From: Mesorhizobium sp.
GTDB lineage: Bacteria > Pseudomonadota > Alphaproteobacteria > Rhizobiales > Rhizobiaceae
Reading direction: 5' to 3'
DNA: 64,000 bases
Assembly (NCBI RefSeq): GCF_017306545.1
Contig: NZ_JAFKID010000019.1
Location: forward strand, 1 to 64,000
Shown: in pieces, positions 16,859 to 25,236 of the stretch
Layout of the letters: every line of letters begins with the position of its first letter
Position numbering within the stretch: position 1 is the first letter of the stretch
Translations under genes and position numbers: made by a program
The notes under the pieces: generated by a model
The model's input: the letters and a program-made list of their open reading frames with translations, nothing else
Told to the model about the DNA's origin: nothing
Databases searched by the model: none

Positions 16859-18172
16859 CTAGCCCGCCCGCTCGATGCGGATCACCTGCGGCTTGTCGAC
16901 CAGATGGCCGTCCTTGGTGATGTTGTCGACGGCCTTGCGCACAGCAGCCTCCGTCGTCTCGTGGGTGACGAGGATGACGGTCTTCTTGTCGTCGCCGTTC
17001 GTCCCGGCGGCCTGCTGGACGATCGATTCCAGCGAAATGCCGTTGTCGGCCATGCGCCGGGCGACGGCGGCAAAGACGCCGACCCGGTCATGGACGGTAA
17101 GCCGGATGAAATAACCGCCGGCATGGGCGCGCATTTGCGCTTTCTTGTAGGGCTTCAGTTCCTTCGCCGGGCGGCCGAAGACCGGGCCGTGCTGGAATCC
17201 GGGGCGGCTCTTGGCGATGTCGGCGATATCGCCAACGACTGCGGAAGCCGTGGCGTTGCCGCCGGCGCCGGGGCCGGAGAGCAGCAGTTCGCCCAAAATG
17301 TCCGTCTCGATGGCGACCGCGTTGGTGACGCCATGCACCTGCGCGATCACCGAAGCGGTCGGCACCATGGTCGGGTGGACGCGCTGCTCGATGCCGCTTT
17401 CGGTGCGCTGCGCGACGCCCAGCAGTTTTATCCGGTAGCCGAGGTCGGCGGCGGCGCGGATGTCGGCCTGGGTGATGTTGGAAATACCCTCCAGATAGAT
17501 GCTGTCGGCGGCGATTTTCGTGCCGAAGGCCAAACTGGTCAGGATGGACAGCTTGTGAGCCGTGTCGTTGCCCTCGATGTCGAAGGTCGGATCGGCCTCC
17601 GCATAGCCCAGCCGCTGCGCGTCCTTCAGGCACGCTTCGAAAGTCAGGCCCTCGGCCTCCATGCGCGTCAGGATGTAGTTGCAGGTGCCGTTGAGGATGC
17701 CGAACACGCGCGATACCGAATTGCCCGCCATCGCCTCGCGCATCGTCTTGATGACCGGAATGCCGCCGGCCACCGCCGCCTCGTAGTTCAGCAGCACGCC
17801 CTTCTTCTCGGCGATCTCGGCCAGCGCCACGCCGTGCTTGGCGAGCAGCGCCTTGTTGGCGGTGACGACATGGCGGCCAGCCTCCAGCGCAGCCTTGACC
17901 GCCTCGCGCGCCGCGCCCTCGTCGCCGCCGACGAGTTCCACGAAGACGTCGATGGCATTCGAGCGCGCCAGATCGACCGGATTGTCGAGCCATGCGATAT
18001 CGGCAAGGTCGATGCCGCGATCCTTGGCGCGGTCGCGCGCCGAAACAGCCGTCACGGTAATCGGGCGGCCGCACTGGCGGGTGAGTTCGCCGGCCTTGTC
18101 GCGCAGCACGCGCGCAACCGACGCGCCGACCGTGCCCAGACCGGCAATCCCAATACGCAATGCTTCGGCCAT
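16859..18172 (-). CDS. hom: Homoserine dehydrogenase
   Basis: The 437-aa enzyme reduces aspartate semialdehyde to homoserine, the branch step to threonine and methionine. It has an NAD(P)-binding GIAGLGTVG (8-16), the NGTCNYIL active-site signature near 178, a catalytic-domain GYAEADPTFDIEG and a C-terminal ACT domain (about 355-437) that usually mediates threonine feedback. I chose the ATG at 18172; the frame also extends upstream into the palindromic repeat. It lies downstream of the aminotransferase gene. Confidence 0.95.
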   Translation of the reverse strand: MAEALRIGIAGLGTVGASVARVLRDKAGELTRQCGRPITVTAVSARDRAKDRGIDLADIAWLDNPVDLARSNAIDVFVELVGGDEGAAREAVKAALEAGRHVVTANKALLAKHGVALAEIAEKKGVLLNYEAAVAGGIPVIKTMREAMAGNSVSRVFGILNGTCNYILTRMEAEGLTFEACLKDAQRLGYAEADPTFDIEGNDTAHKLSILTSLAFGTKIAADSIYLEGISNITQADIRAAADLGYRIKLLGVAQRTESGIEQRVHPTMVPTASVIAQVHGVTNAVAIETDILGELLLSGPGAGGNATASAVVGDIADIAKSRPGFQHGPVFGRPAKELKPYKKAQMRAHAGGYFIRLTVHDRVGVFAAVARRMADNGISLESIVQQAAGTNGDDKKTVILVTHETTEAAVRKAVDNITKDGHLVDKPQVIRIERAG

Positions 18173-18216
18173 GATAGGCGCCGCCCCTCGGATTCGTCGC
18201 TGATGCGGGCTGTTTA

Positions 18217-18320
18217 GAGCATCGGGCCGAAAAGTGGAATCCGGTTTTCGGAATATTCCGATGCTCAATCAAAGTGCTAGATCGTCCCTTGTGCGTCTGA
18301 AAAGACGCACGGCGATCTAG
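18217..18320. repeat. Rhizobial palindromic repeat of two nested hairpins
   Basis: Two hairpins lie back to back. The first pairs GAGCATCGG (18217) with CCGATGCTC (ending 18266), with inner CCGAAAA/TTTTCGG. The second pairs CTAGATCG (18277) with CGATCTAG (ending 18320), with inner TGCGTCT/AGACGCA around a GAAA loop. The second overlaps the stop codon of the aminotransferase gene. The first resembles a widespread Hyphomicrobiales intergenic palindrome. It sits between the aminotransferase and hom. Confidence 0.8.
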
Positions 18321-19534
18321 CGGTGCGCCGCCAGCGGCACGACATTGTTCGGCTGTGTGGCGCTGGAAGCCAGGAATTTCTTGATGCTGCGAGCCGCCTG
18401 GCGGATGCGGTGCTCGTTCTCCACCAGCGCGATGCGCACATAGTCGTCGCCGTGCTCGCCGAAGCCGATGCCCGGCGCTACCGCCACGTCGGCGTGCTCG
18501 ATCAGCAACTTGGAGAATTCCAGCGAGCCGAGATGCCGGAACGGCTCCGGGATCGGCGCCCAGGCGAACATAGAGGCCGCCGGCGCCGGAATCGTCCAGC
18601 CGGCGCGGCCGAAGGCATCGACCATCACGTCGCGGCGCTTGTGATAGACCTCCCGCACCTCGGCGATATCGGCGCCGTCGCCGTTAAGAGCCGTCGTCGC
18701 GGCTACCTGGATCGGCGTGAAGGCGCCGTAGTCGAGATAGGACTTCACCCTGGTCAGCGCCGAGATCAGCCGCTCGTTGCCGACCGCGAAACCCATGCGC
18801 CAGCCGGGCATGGAGAAGGTCTTCGACATCGAGGTGAACTCGACCGCCACGTCCATCGCGCCCGGCACCTGCAACACCGAAGGCGGCGGATTGCCGTCGA
18901 AATAGATCTCCGAATACGCGAGGTCCGACAGGATGATGATGTCGTTCTTCTTCGCGTAGGCGACGACGTCCTTGTAGAAATCCAGCGAAGCGACGAGCGC
19001 CGTGGGATTCGACGGATAGTTCAGGATCAGCGCCAGCGGCTTCGGGATCGAGTGCTTCACCCCTCGCTCCAGCGCGGGGATAAAACCGTCGTCCGGCTCG
19101 ACCTGCATGGAGCGGATGACGCCGCCAGACATGATGAAGCCGAAAGCGTGGATCGGATAGGTCGGATTGGGACACAGCACCACGTCGCCCGGCGCGGTGA
19201 TGGCCTGCGCCATGTTGGCGAAGCCTTCCTTCGAGCCGAGCGTCGCGACCACCTGCGTGTCGGGGTTGAGCTTCACGCCGAAACGGCGGGCATAGTAGTT
19301 CGCCTGCGCCCGGCGCAGGCCCGGAATGCCGCGCGAGGAGGAATAGCGGTGCGTGCGCGGATCGCGCACGACTTCGCAAAGCTTGTCGACGATCGCCTGG
19401 GGGGTAGGCAGGTCGGGATTGCCCATGCCGAGATCGATGATGTCGGCGCCGCGCGAGCGCGCGCTGGCCTTCAGCCGGTTGACCTGCTCGAACACGTAAG
19501 GCGGCAGCCGGCGGACCTTGTGAAACTCTTCCAT
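18317..19534 (-). CDS. PLP-dependent aminotransferase, LL-diaminopimelate / AlaC-type
   Basis: The 405-aa class I/II aminotransferase has the PLP lysine K238 in SMSKTFSMPGWRMGF, a GMGNPDLPTP substrate loop (36-45), LNYPSNPTA (171-179) and SDLAYSEI (203-210). Proteins of this type are annotated as LL-diaminopimelate aminotransferase or alanine-pyruvate/glutamate transaminase (AlaC). In rhizobia this gene commonly precedes hom. Because lysine synthesis in this group normally uses the succinylase route, the AlaC-like activity may be the true one (inference). Confidence 0.85.
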   Translation of the reverse strand: MEEFHKVRRLPPYVFEQVNRLKASARSRGADIIDLGMGNPDLPTPQAIVDKLCEVVRDPRTHRYSSSRGIPGLRRAQANYYARRFGVKLNPDTQVVATLGSKEGFANMAQAITAPGDVVLCPNPTYPIHAFGFIMSGGVIRSMQVEPDDGFIPALERGVKHSIPKPLALILNYPSNPTALVASLDFYKDVVAYAKKNDIIILSDLAYSEIYFDGNPPPSVLQVPGAMDVAVEFTSMSKTFSMPGWRMGFAVGNERLISALTRVKSYLDYGAFTPIQVAATTALNGDGADIAEVREVYHKRRDVMVDAFGRAGWTIPAPAASMFAWAPIPEPFRHLGSLEFSKLLIEHADVAVAPGIGFGEHGDDYVRIALVENEHRIRQAARSIKKFLASSATQPNNVVPLAAHR

Positions 19535-19577
19535 GTCAGTTTCCGGTCGAAGGAGGGATTGGGCGTGCGATATACAC

Positions 19578-19976
19578 TTATTTGCAGGTAGGGTCGAGGG
19601 CGAGGTCGCACTTGCCTTCGATCTGCTTCAAGGTGTCCGAGGCATGCGTCTTGGCGAGGTTGTCCAGTTGCGCCGCATCCGGCGCGCCGGACGTATCGGC
19701 AACCTCCTGGCTCGCCGTGGCCTGGTCGGCCTGCAACTGCGCCAGCTTGGCGCTCTTGTCGGCATCGGTGAATTGCTCGGCCGCCTGCTGCCGGGGAATG
19801 TTGAGATTGGGATAGGACCCCGTGTCCTTCGGCCCGACAACCGTACCCGACTGCGGTGCGGCGGCCTCGATATTCGTGCTCGTGCAACCGGCCGCGGCGA
19901 CGACGAACAGCAGCCCGACGCCGCTGCACAGCCGTGCGAAGCTCGAAAAAGCGAACTGGCCAAGGCGCTGTGTCAT
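19578..19976 (-). CDS. Small putative lipoprotein
   Basis: The 132-aa protein has a hydrophobic N-terminus (about 14-30) ending in a lipobox VVAAAGC with lipidation at C31. A Gln/Ala/Asp-rich helical region follows (about 60-115), with a cysteine pair near the end (KCDLALDPTCK) that could form a disulfide. I do not recognise a named family. It lies 43 bp upstream of the aminotransferase on the same strand and is divergent from phaC. Confidence 0.7.
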   Translation of the reverse strand: MTQRLGQFAFSSFARLCSGVGLLFVVAAAGCTSTNIEAAAPQSGTVVGPKDTGSYPNLNIPRQQAAEQFTDADKSAKLAQLQADQATASQEVADTSGAPDAAQLDNLAKTHASDTLKQIEGKCDLALDPTCK

Positions 19977-20128
19977 AATGATTCCCCGAAGGCCCTGTAG
20001 GACGGTATCCGCAGGCCGCTCCCGGCCTGATCGTATATTGGTCTAATGCCCGCCGCCTGTATTGGACCGTATCCGATTTCCCATGGTATTATGTCAAGAA
20101 AACGCTTTCGGGAGGAACAGCGCGCATC

Positions 20129-21973
20129 ATGACCAGCAAGCCCGGGTCCGGCAAAGGCGCCGATACGACCGAAACCACGGACACCCCGTCCGTCGAGCAG
20201 TATCTGGTCAAGGACCCGGAGCGTTTCGCGCTCAACATCGCCCGCATGATCGAGCAGGCTGGCAAGGCCGCCGCCGCCTGGGCCGAGCCGCGCGAGAAAG
20301 GCGAACGGCGCGACCACGTCGCGGAGCCCGCGGCCGACATGGTCCGTACCTTTTCCAAGCTGACCGAATACTGGCTGTCCGATCCCCGACGCGCTCTGGA
20401 AGCACAGACGCGGCTGTTTTCCGGCTATATGACGGTATGGGCCAACGCCATCGACCGCGCCGGCGGCACTGCCGGGGTGGAGGACGTGGTGAAGCCCGAA
20501 AAGGGCGACAAGCGCTTCCTCGACCCGGAATGGGGCAAGAACGCCTTCTTCGATTTTCTCAAGCAGGCTTATCTCATCACCGCCCGCTGGGCCGCCGACC
20601 TCGCCGAGCACGCCGACGAACTGGACGAGCACACGCGCCACAAGGCGTCCTTTTACGTCAAGCAAGTCACCAACGCGATCTCGCCGTCGAACTTCGTCTT
20701 CACCAATCCCGAGGTTTTTCGCGAGACGGTCGCCTCCAGCGGCGAAAACCTCGTGCGCGGCATGACAATGCTGGCCGAGGACATCGCCGCCGGCAAGGGC
20801 GACCTCAGGCTGAGGCAGGCCGACAATTCGCGCTTCGAGATCGGCAGGAACGTCGCCGTGACACCCGGCAAGGTTGTCGGCCGCAGCGATATCGCCGAGA
20901 TCATCCAGTACACGCCCACCACCGAAACGGTGCTGAAGCGGCCGCTGCTGATCTGCCCGCCCTGGATCAACAAGTTCTACATCCTCGACCTCAACCCGGA
21001 GAAATCCTTCATCCGCTGGGCGGTCGAACAGGGCCACACCGTCTTCGTCATCTCCTGGGTGAACCCCGACGAGCGGCACGGCGGCAAGACATGGGAGGCC
21101 TATACCCGCGAGGGCATCCAGTTCGGCCTCGACATGATCGAAAAGACCACCGGCGAGCGTGAAGTCAACGCCATCGGCTATTGCGTCGGCGGCTCCCTGC
21201 TGGCGGCGGCGCTGGCGCTGCTGGCGCAGGAAGGCGACGACCGCATCCGCTCGGCCACCTTTTTCGCCACGCAGGTCGATTTCACCTATGCCGGCGACCT
21301 CAAGGTATTCGTCGACGAGGAACAGATCGCCGCGCTCGAGCAGGCGATGAACGAGCACGGCTACCTCGAAGGTACCAAGATGGCGACCGCCTTCAACATG
21401 CTGCGCTCGGGCGAACTGATCTGGCCCTATGTCGTCAACAATTATATGCGCGGCAAGGACCCCCTGCCCTTCGACCTGCTTTACTGGAACGCCGATTCCA
21501 CCCGCATGGCGGCCGCCAACCATTCCTTCTACCTGCGCAACTGCTACCTGGAGAACAACCTGTCGCAAGGGCGCATGGAGCTTGCCGGCCACACGCTGTC
21601 GCTCTCCGACATCACCATCCCGATCTACAACCTCGCCACCAAGGACGACCATATCGCGCCGGCAAAATCGGTCTTCGTCGGCTGCCGGTATTTCGGCGGC
21701 CCGGTGGAGTATGTGCTGACCGGCTCCGGCCACATCGCCGGCGTGGTCAATCCGCCGGCGCTGAAGAAGTACCAGTTCTGGACCGGCGGCAAGGCGACGG
21801 GCGAACTGGAGGACTGGTTCGCCAAGGCGAAAGAGAATCCCGGTTCGTGGTGGCCGCACTGGCAACACTGGATCGAGGCCCAGGACAATACGCAGGTGCC
21901 GGCGCGCCAGCCGGGCACCGGCGTCAACGCACTGGGCGATGCGCCTGGCACCTACGTCAAGGTGCGCGTATAA
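20129..21973 (+). CDS. phaC: Class I poly(3-hydroxyalkanoate) synthase
   Basis: The 614-aa cytoplasmic enzyme polymerises (R)-3-hydroxyacyl-CoA into storage granules. The lipase-like box GYCVGGS carries catalytic C352. D507 in KDDHIAP and H535 in GSGHIAG complete the triad. The PhaC_N domain precedes it, with the FVTNPEVF-like FVFTNPEVF near 190. Length matches class I synthases that need no PhaE or PhaR. The start is the ATG at 20129, with GGGAGGAAC upstream. No phaA/B lies nearby. Confidence 0.95.
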   Translation: MTSKPGSGKGADTTETTDTPSVEQYLVKDPERFALNIARMIEQAGKAAAAWAEPREKGERRDHVAEPAADMVRTFSKLTEYWLSDPRRALEAQTRLFSGYMTVWANAIDRAGGTAGVEDVVKPEKGDKRFLDPEWGKNAFFDFLKQAYLITARWAADLAEHADELDEHTRHKASFYVKQVTNAISPSNFVFTNPEVFRETVASSGENLVRGMTMLAEDIAAGKGDLRLRQADNSRFEIGRNVAVTPGKVVGRSDIAEIIQYTPTTETVLKRPLLICPPWINKFYILDLNPEKSFIRWAVEQGHTVFVISWVNPDERHGGKTWEAYTREGIQFGLDMIEKTTGEREVNAIGYCVGGSLLAAALALLAQEGDDRIRSATFFATQVDFTYAGDLKVFVDEEQIAALEQAMNEHGYLEGTKMATAFNMLRSGELIWPYVVNNYMRGKDPLPFDLLYWNADSTRMAAANHSFYLRNCYLENNLSQGRMELAGHTLSLSDITIPIYNLATKDDHIAPAKSVFVGCRYFGGPVEYVLTGSGHIAGVVNPPALKKYQFWTGGKATGELEDWFAKAKENPGSWWPHWQHWIEAQDNTQVPARQPGTGVNALGDAPGTYVKVRV

Positions 21974-22389
21974 GGCGCGTCCGCTTGGTCGCAACACGTA
22001 TGCCCATCGAGGCGTAGCCACCTCGCCCGAGACCCTACGACCTCACCTTTACCTCCGACATTTCGTCGAGCAATCGCGGGCCGTTCGAGGCTCCCGGCAT
22101 CTATATCTGGTAGTCCCTGGAGCAGCTATCCGCCAGCTTCGCGCAGGGCACGATAATTAACAGTGTAACAAGCTGTAATGTGTGGTGAGTTGACGCTCGC
22201 CGCAAAGCGGGCGAAATGGTCACGGTCAAGCATGAAGTTGACTCAATCCTGCGGCCGCTGACGTTTTTTATCGAGGCTGGCGGATTAGACACAGATCTCG
22301 TTTCCGATCGCGGAAACACGATCACGCAGGGCGATGCAGGTTTGCGCCGCGCTGCGGATGATCCGGGCGGACAGCGAGGGGAAAACGTT
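21974..22389. other. Intergenic region between phaC and the M15-peptidase lipoprotein gene
   Basis: These 416 bases have no convincing gene. An in-frame upstream extension of the downstream ORF starts at 22216 but lacks a signal or family sequence. The stretch ATAATTAACAGTGTAACA (about 22151-22168) is AT-rich and could hold the downstream promoter. I see no terminator with a T-run after phaC. Confidence 0.4.
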
Positions 22390-23637
22390 TTGGAATCAAC
22401 GGGATTGCGTCTCGCAGGGAGAAGGCGCCGCGTCATTCTCGCGGCACTTTTGTCTGTGCTGACCGCTTCCTGCACGTCCGCCACGGACCCTACCCTCTCT
22501 GTCGGCATGCCGGGTTACAACGCGACCGCAAGCGACGTCGCTTCAGCCTCTTCGGCTCAATCCGCCGGCACCGAATCAACGGTTCCAACTGCTCCCCAGA
22601 CGCTGATGAGCGCCGAAGGCGACACCGCCCTGCCCGAGCAGATCGCCTATTTCCCTACGCAGAAGCCCGGCACGCCAGCGGAGTTTGCGATACCAGCGCC
22701 GGCCGACGCGCAATCGATCGCCAGTGCGACACCGCAGTCGCTGGTGCCGCCGCCCCAAAGCGCCGAACAGACCGAGGCGGTGGCGCAGAAAGTCGCCGCC
22801 GGCGACACCCAGGCGATAACGACAAGGCAAGGCAGCCAGGCGGAGCCTGCCGCCCCGGCCATGGACAACGCGGTCTATGTCACCGCGGGCGAAATGCCCG
22901 CGCCACAGCAGAAGCAACCTCCGGCAAAGAAGAGCTTCCTCGCCTCCTTCTTCGGTTCGGCTCCCGCTGCCCCGGCGCGGGCGGCTTCGGCACAAAAGCC
23001 CGACCCGATCGTTCCGCCGCCGGCGGCCAAGCCGCAGCCGATCATCGAGCCGGATGCCGCGCGTCAGTCGGTGACGCCGATCGTCCAACTTGCTTCCGCC
23101 GATGCCGGCGCCAGGCCGCTTGTTTCGCTCGGCTCCGAAAACGCGCTGCCCGGCGTGCGCCAAACCGCCCTGTTTGAAATCCGCCGCCGCTCCGGCGTCG
23201 ATGACGACAGCGACGTGGATCTCAACGAGGACGAGGGAAGCGGCCCCTACCAGGTGGCCTCCGCCGCGGGCATGGCGCGGCTGGCCCCCAACGGCCTGCT
23301 GAAACAAACTGAAAGCGTCGACGTCGCCTGCCTGAAGCCGTCGTTGGTGCGGGTGCTGAAGACGATCGAGGGCCACTACGGCCGCAAGATGATCGTCACC
23401 TCCGGCTACCGCGACCCCGACCGCAACCGACGCGCCCGCGGTGCCAAGAACTCGATGCACATGTACTGCGCGGCCGCCGATATCCAGATTCCGGGCGTCA
23501 GCAAGTGGGAGCTTGCGAACTACGTGCGCTCGATGCCGGGCCGCGGCGGCGTCGGCACCTACTGCCACACCGAATCCGTCCATGTCGACGTCGGACCCGA
23601 GCGCGACTGGAACTGGCGCTGCCGTCGCCGCAACTGA
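22390..23637 (+). CDS. Lipoprotein with C-terminal peptidase M15 (DUF882/YcbK-like) domain
   Basis: The 415-aa protein starts at TTG 22390, with GAGGGG about nine bases upstream; this start puts a signal and lipobox (LLSVLTASC) right at the N-terminus. A long low-complexity Ala/Pro/Gln-rich linker (about 30-290) leads to a C-terminal M15_3-like domain. There MHMYCAAADIQ and the CHTESVHVDVG segment supply the His/Asp/His zinc ligands. YcbK-like enzymes act on peptidoglycan cross-links or peptides. The domain is anchored to the envelope by the lipid, and the linker could span the periplasm. Confidence 0.8.
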   Translation: MESTGLRLAGRRRRVILAALLSVLTASCTSATDPTLSVGMPGYNATASDVASASSAQSAGTESTVPTAPQTLMSAEGDTALPEQIAYFPTQKPGTPAEFAIPAPADAQSIASATPQSLVPPPQSAEQTEAVAQKVAAGDTQAITTRQGSQAEPAAPAMDNAVYVTAGEMPAPQQKQPPAKKSFLASFFGSAPAAPARAASAQKPDPIVPPPAAKPQPIIEPDAARQSVTPIVQLASADAGARPLVSLGSENALPGVRQTALFEIRRRSGVDDDSDVDLNEDEGSGPYQVASAAGMARLAPNGLLKQTESVDVACLKPSLVRVLKTIEGHYGRKMIVTSGYRDPDRNRRARGAKNSMHMYCAAADIQIPGVSKWELANYVRSMPGRGGVGTYCHTESVHVDVGPERDWNWRCRRRN

Positions 23638-23712
23638 CGGCAAAAAACTCGTTCGATGCGTGCTGTGCGGGCTTGCCCGCGGCGACCGACACCACTATAA
23701 GCCGCGTTGGCT

Positions 23713-23787
23713 GCGCCCATCGTCTAGCGGTCAGGACACCGCCCTTTCACGGCGGTAACAGGGGTTCGATTCCCCTTGGGCGTACCA
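23713..23787 (+). tRNA. tRNA-Glu (anticodon TTC)
   Basis: The cloverleaf reads directly. The acceptor stem is GCGCCCA/TGGGCGT with a G-T first pair, and the D-arm is followed by anticodon stem CCGCC/GGCGG around CTTTCAC (anticodon 23746-23748). The T-arm is GGGG-TTCGATT-CCCC, then A73 and an encoded CCA at 23785-23787. It reads GAA/GAG codons. Confidence 0.95.
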
Positions 23788-24058
23788 ATCTCGTACAAAA
23801 GAGAGAACTGACGGCGGGCTAACTCCGCTCGATGCGGCGTGCGCCAGAACGGCTTTCGAGCCTCTGATGCGGATTTCTTTCCCCATTATGGTGGCTGGCC
23901 GGACGACAAGGCGAGTTCAGCCGAACACAGACAAATGATCGAGGCGCTCGGCAAACAGATGCGCGGCCTCGAAGGACCATTGCAGAACATGCACCGGGAT
24001 CGAAATCGCTTGAAAAAGCCTCGACGCGACAGGCGTGACGACGAGCCCCAAAAGGTCA

Positions 24059-24712
24059 TCAGGCGCCGTGTTCGGCGATCCAGGCTTTTGCTCCGAGCAT
24101 GACGGCATCGTATGCGGCACGGCCCACAGCCGCTCCGATATCGGTGTGCAGGCCCGCGAACTGCTCTTCCGGATCGCCGGGAGGTGCGGCAACGACGATG
24201 CAATCGGTGCCGGTGCCGGTTACGACCTCTCCATGCGGTTTCCATTCCTGATCGACGAGCGCGACCGTCCGCGCTTGTGTGGCGATCGAAATGGCTTCCA
24301 CGAACGCCGCTTGCGACAGCGGGCGGTCGACATGAACGAGCAGGTTGATCGTTCCCCCACATTCGTGCGGTGTTGGTGCCGTGCCGACACGCGCCGCGTT
24401 GCCGAGCCCCACCGTGGCAAGACAGGTGGCGGTAGCAGGCCCCGCCGAGGCCTCCGCGACATGATGTTTGCGGATGTCGCGCGACGTCATGAGATGCACC
24501 GCGTCGTCCAGCCCCATTGACGACATCCGCTCTTTCAGGAACCGAACCGGATCGAGGCCAAGAGGCAGGTCGTCGTTTCTCACATATAGCCAAGCGACAC
24601 GGCTCGCCACAGCGAAGCCCGGCCGGGTAAGCGACCAGCTCAGCATCGCGTGCGGCCGTTCAAACTGGGCCACCAGGACGGGATTGTCGCAGCGGATCGA
24701 AAATGCCTTCAT
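24059..24712 (-). CDS. cbiZ: Adenosylcobinamide amidohydrolase
   Basis: The 217-aa protein matches the CbiZ family in its central blocks: FERPHAMLSWSLTRPGF (about 19-35), HLMTSRDIRKH, TVGLGNAARVG, the GGTINLLVHVDRPLS stretch and TGTDCIVVAAP. CbiZ cleaves the aminopropanol or side-chain amide of adenosyl-(pseudo)cobinamide to cobyric acid, so imported incomplete corrinoids can be rebuilt. I chose the ATG at 24712 (MKAFSIRC). It is divergent from the riboswitch-btuB operon, which fits a salvage role. Confidence 0.85.
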   Translation of the reverse strand: MKAFSIRCDNPVLVAQFERPHAMLSWSLTRPGFAVASRVAWLYVRNDDLPLGLDPVRFLKERMSSMGLDDAVHLMTSRDIRKHHVAEASAGPATATCLATVGLGNAARVGTAPTPHECGGTINLLVHVDRPLSQAAFVEAISIATQARTVALVDQEWKPHGEVVTGTGTDCIVVAAPPGDPEEQFAGLHTDIGAAVGRAAYDAVMLGAKAWIAEHGA

Positions 24713-24869
24713 CCGGCGACGTCTCACACAGCCGAATTCCACCTGCAAGCCTTGCGTGCGCCACTTTCCCCATCCGTCGGGTCTTTCTGGAACAACACGT
24801 CGGTCGGGGTCGGCCGGATTGGCGCCGCCACCGTTGACAGCGCCTCAAATCGACCGGTAAGACTTCACC

Positions 24870-25050
24870 TCGGAGCCGGTTCCGTCGCGAGACGGATGAA
24901 AAGGGAACGCGGTGAGGCTGGAAATCAGCCAAATCCGCGACTGCCCCCGCAACTGTAACCGTAGAGCCTCTAACCCACATGCCACTGGTCAGCCTCGCTG
25001 GTCGGGAAGGCGGACGGGGGCGACGACACGGAAGTCAGGAGACCTGCCTG
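24870..25050 (+). promoter_or_regulatory. Cobalamin riboswitch (AdoCbl/B12 element)
   Basis: The conserved cobalamin riboswitch blocks are in order: GGTTCCG...GATGAAAAGGGAA, CGGTGAGG, GGAAATCAGCC, CCGCGACTGCCCCCGCAACTG, GCCACTG (24981), GGGAAGGC and the B12 box GAAGTCAGGAGACCTGCC (25031-25048). It lies in the 5' leader of btuB and should lower expression of the uptake operon when coenzyme B12 is plentiful. Confidence 0.95.
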
Positions 25051-25180
25051 TTCCAGTCACCCATGCTTGACCACGAGGGGTGGGCAGGCGCGGCCGTCCG
25101 TTGCGGTGACACAGTCTGGTGTTGCCGCATGCGGGTGGGCAGAGCGTGATCCTGTAACGTCCCTGATCCCGGTCCACTTG

Positions 25181-25214
25181 CGGTTTTTAAAAACCGGCAC
25201 GATGCCGTCGTGCC
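25181..25214 (+). promoter_or_regulatory. Candidate expression platform of the cobalamin riboswitch
   Basis: Two adjoining structures lie just before the btuB start. CGGTTTTTAAAAACCG is an 8+8 perfect palindrome (25181-25196), and GGCACGA-TGCCG-TCGTGCC is a 7-bp stem (25196-25214) followed by TTT. They share base 25196, so they could be mutually exclusive. The second resembles a weak terminator, or it could hide the ribosome-binding region 12 bases downstream. Confidence 0.5.
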
Positions 25215-25236
25215 TTTGAGCCGTTTGGGGGCAGAT

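Noticed and set aside
18173-18316. SAM or threonine-type leader before hom
   Set aside because: The gap is filled by a known type of rhizobial palindromic repeat; no riboswitch core or leader peptide with Thr/Ile codons is seen.
19973-22021. 682-codon open frame antisense to phaC
   Set aside because: It mirrors phaC codon use, has no recognisable motif, and phaC on the plus strand is intact.
23839-24102. 87-codon plus-strand frame between tRNA-Glu and cbiZ
   Set aside because: GTG start without a ribosome-binding site, a basic low-complexity end and overlap with cbiZ. It could be a gene relic but I cannot support it.
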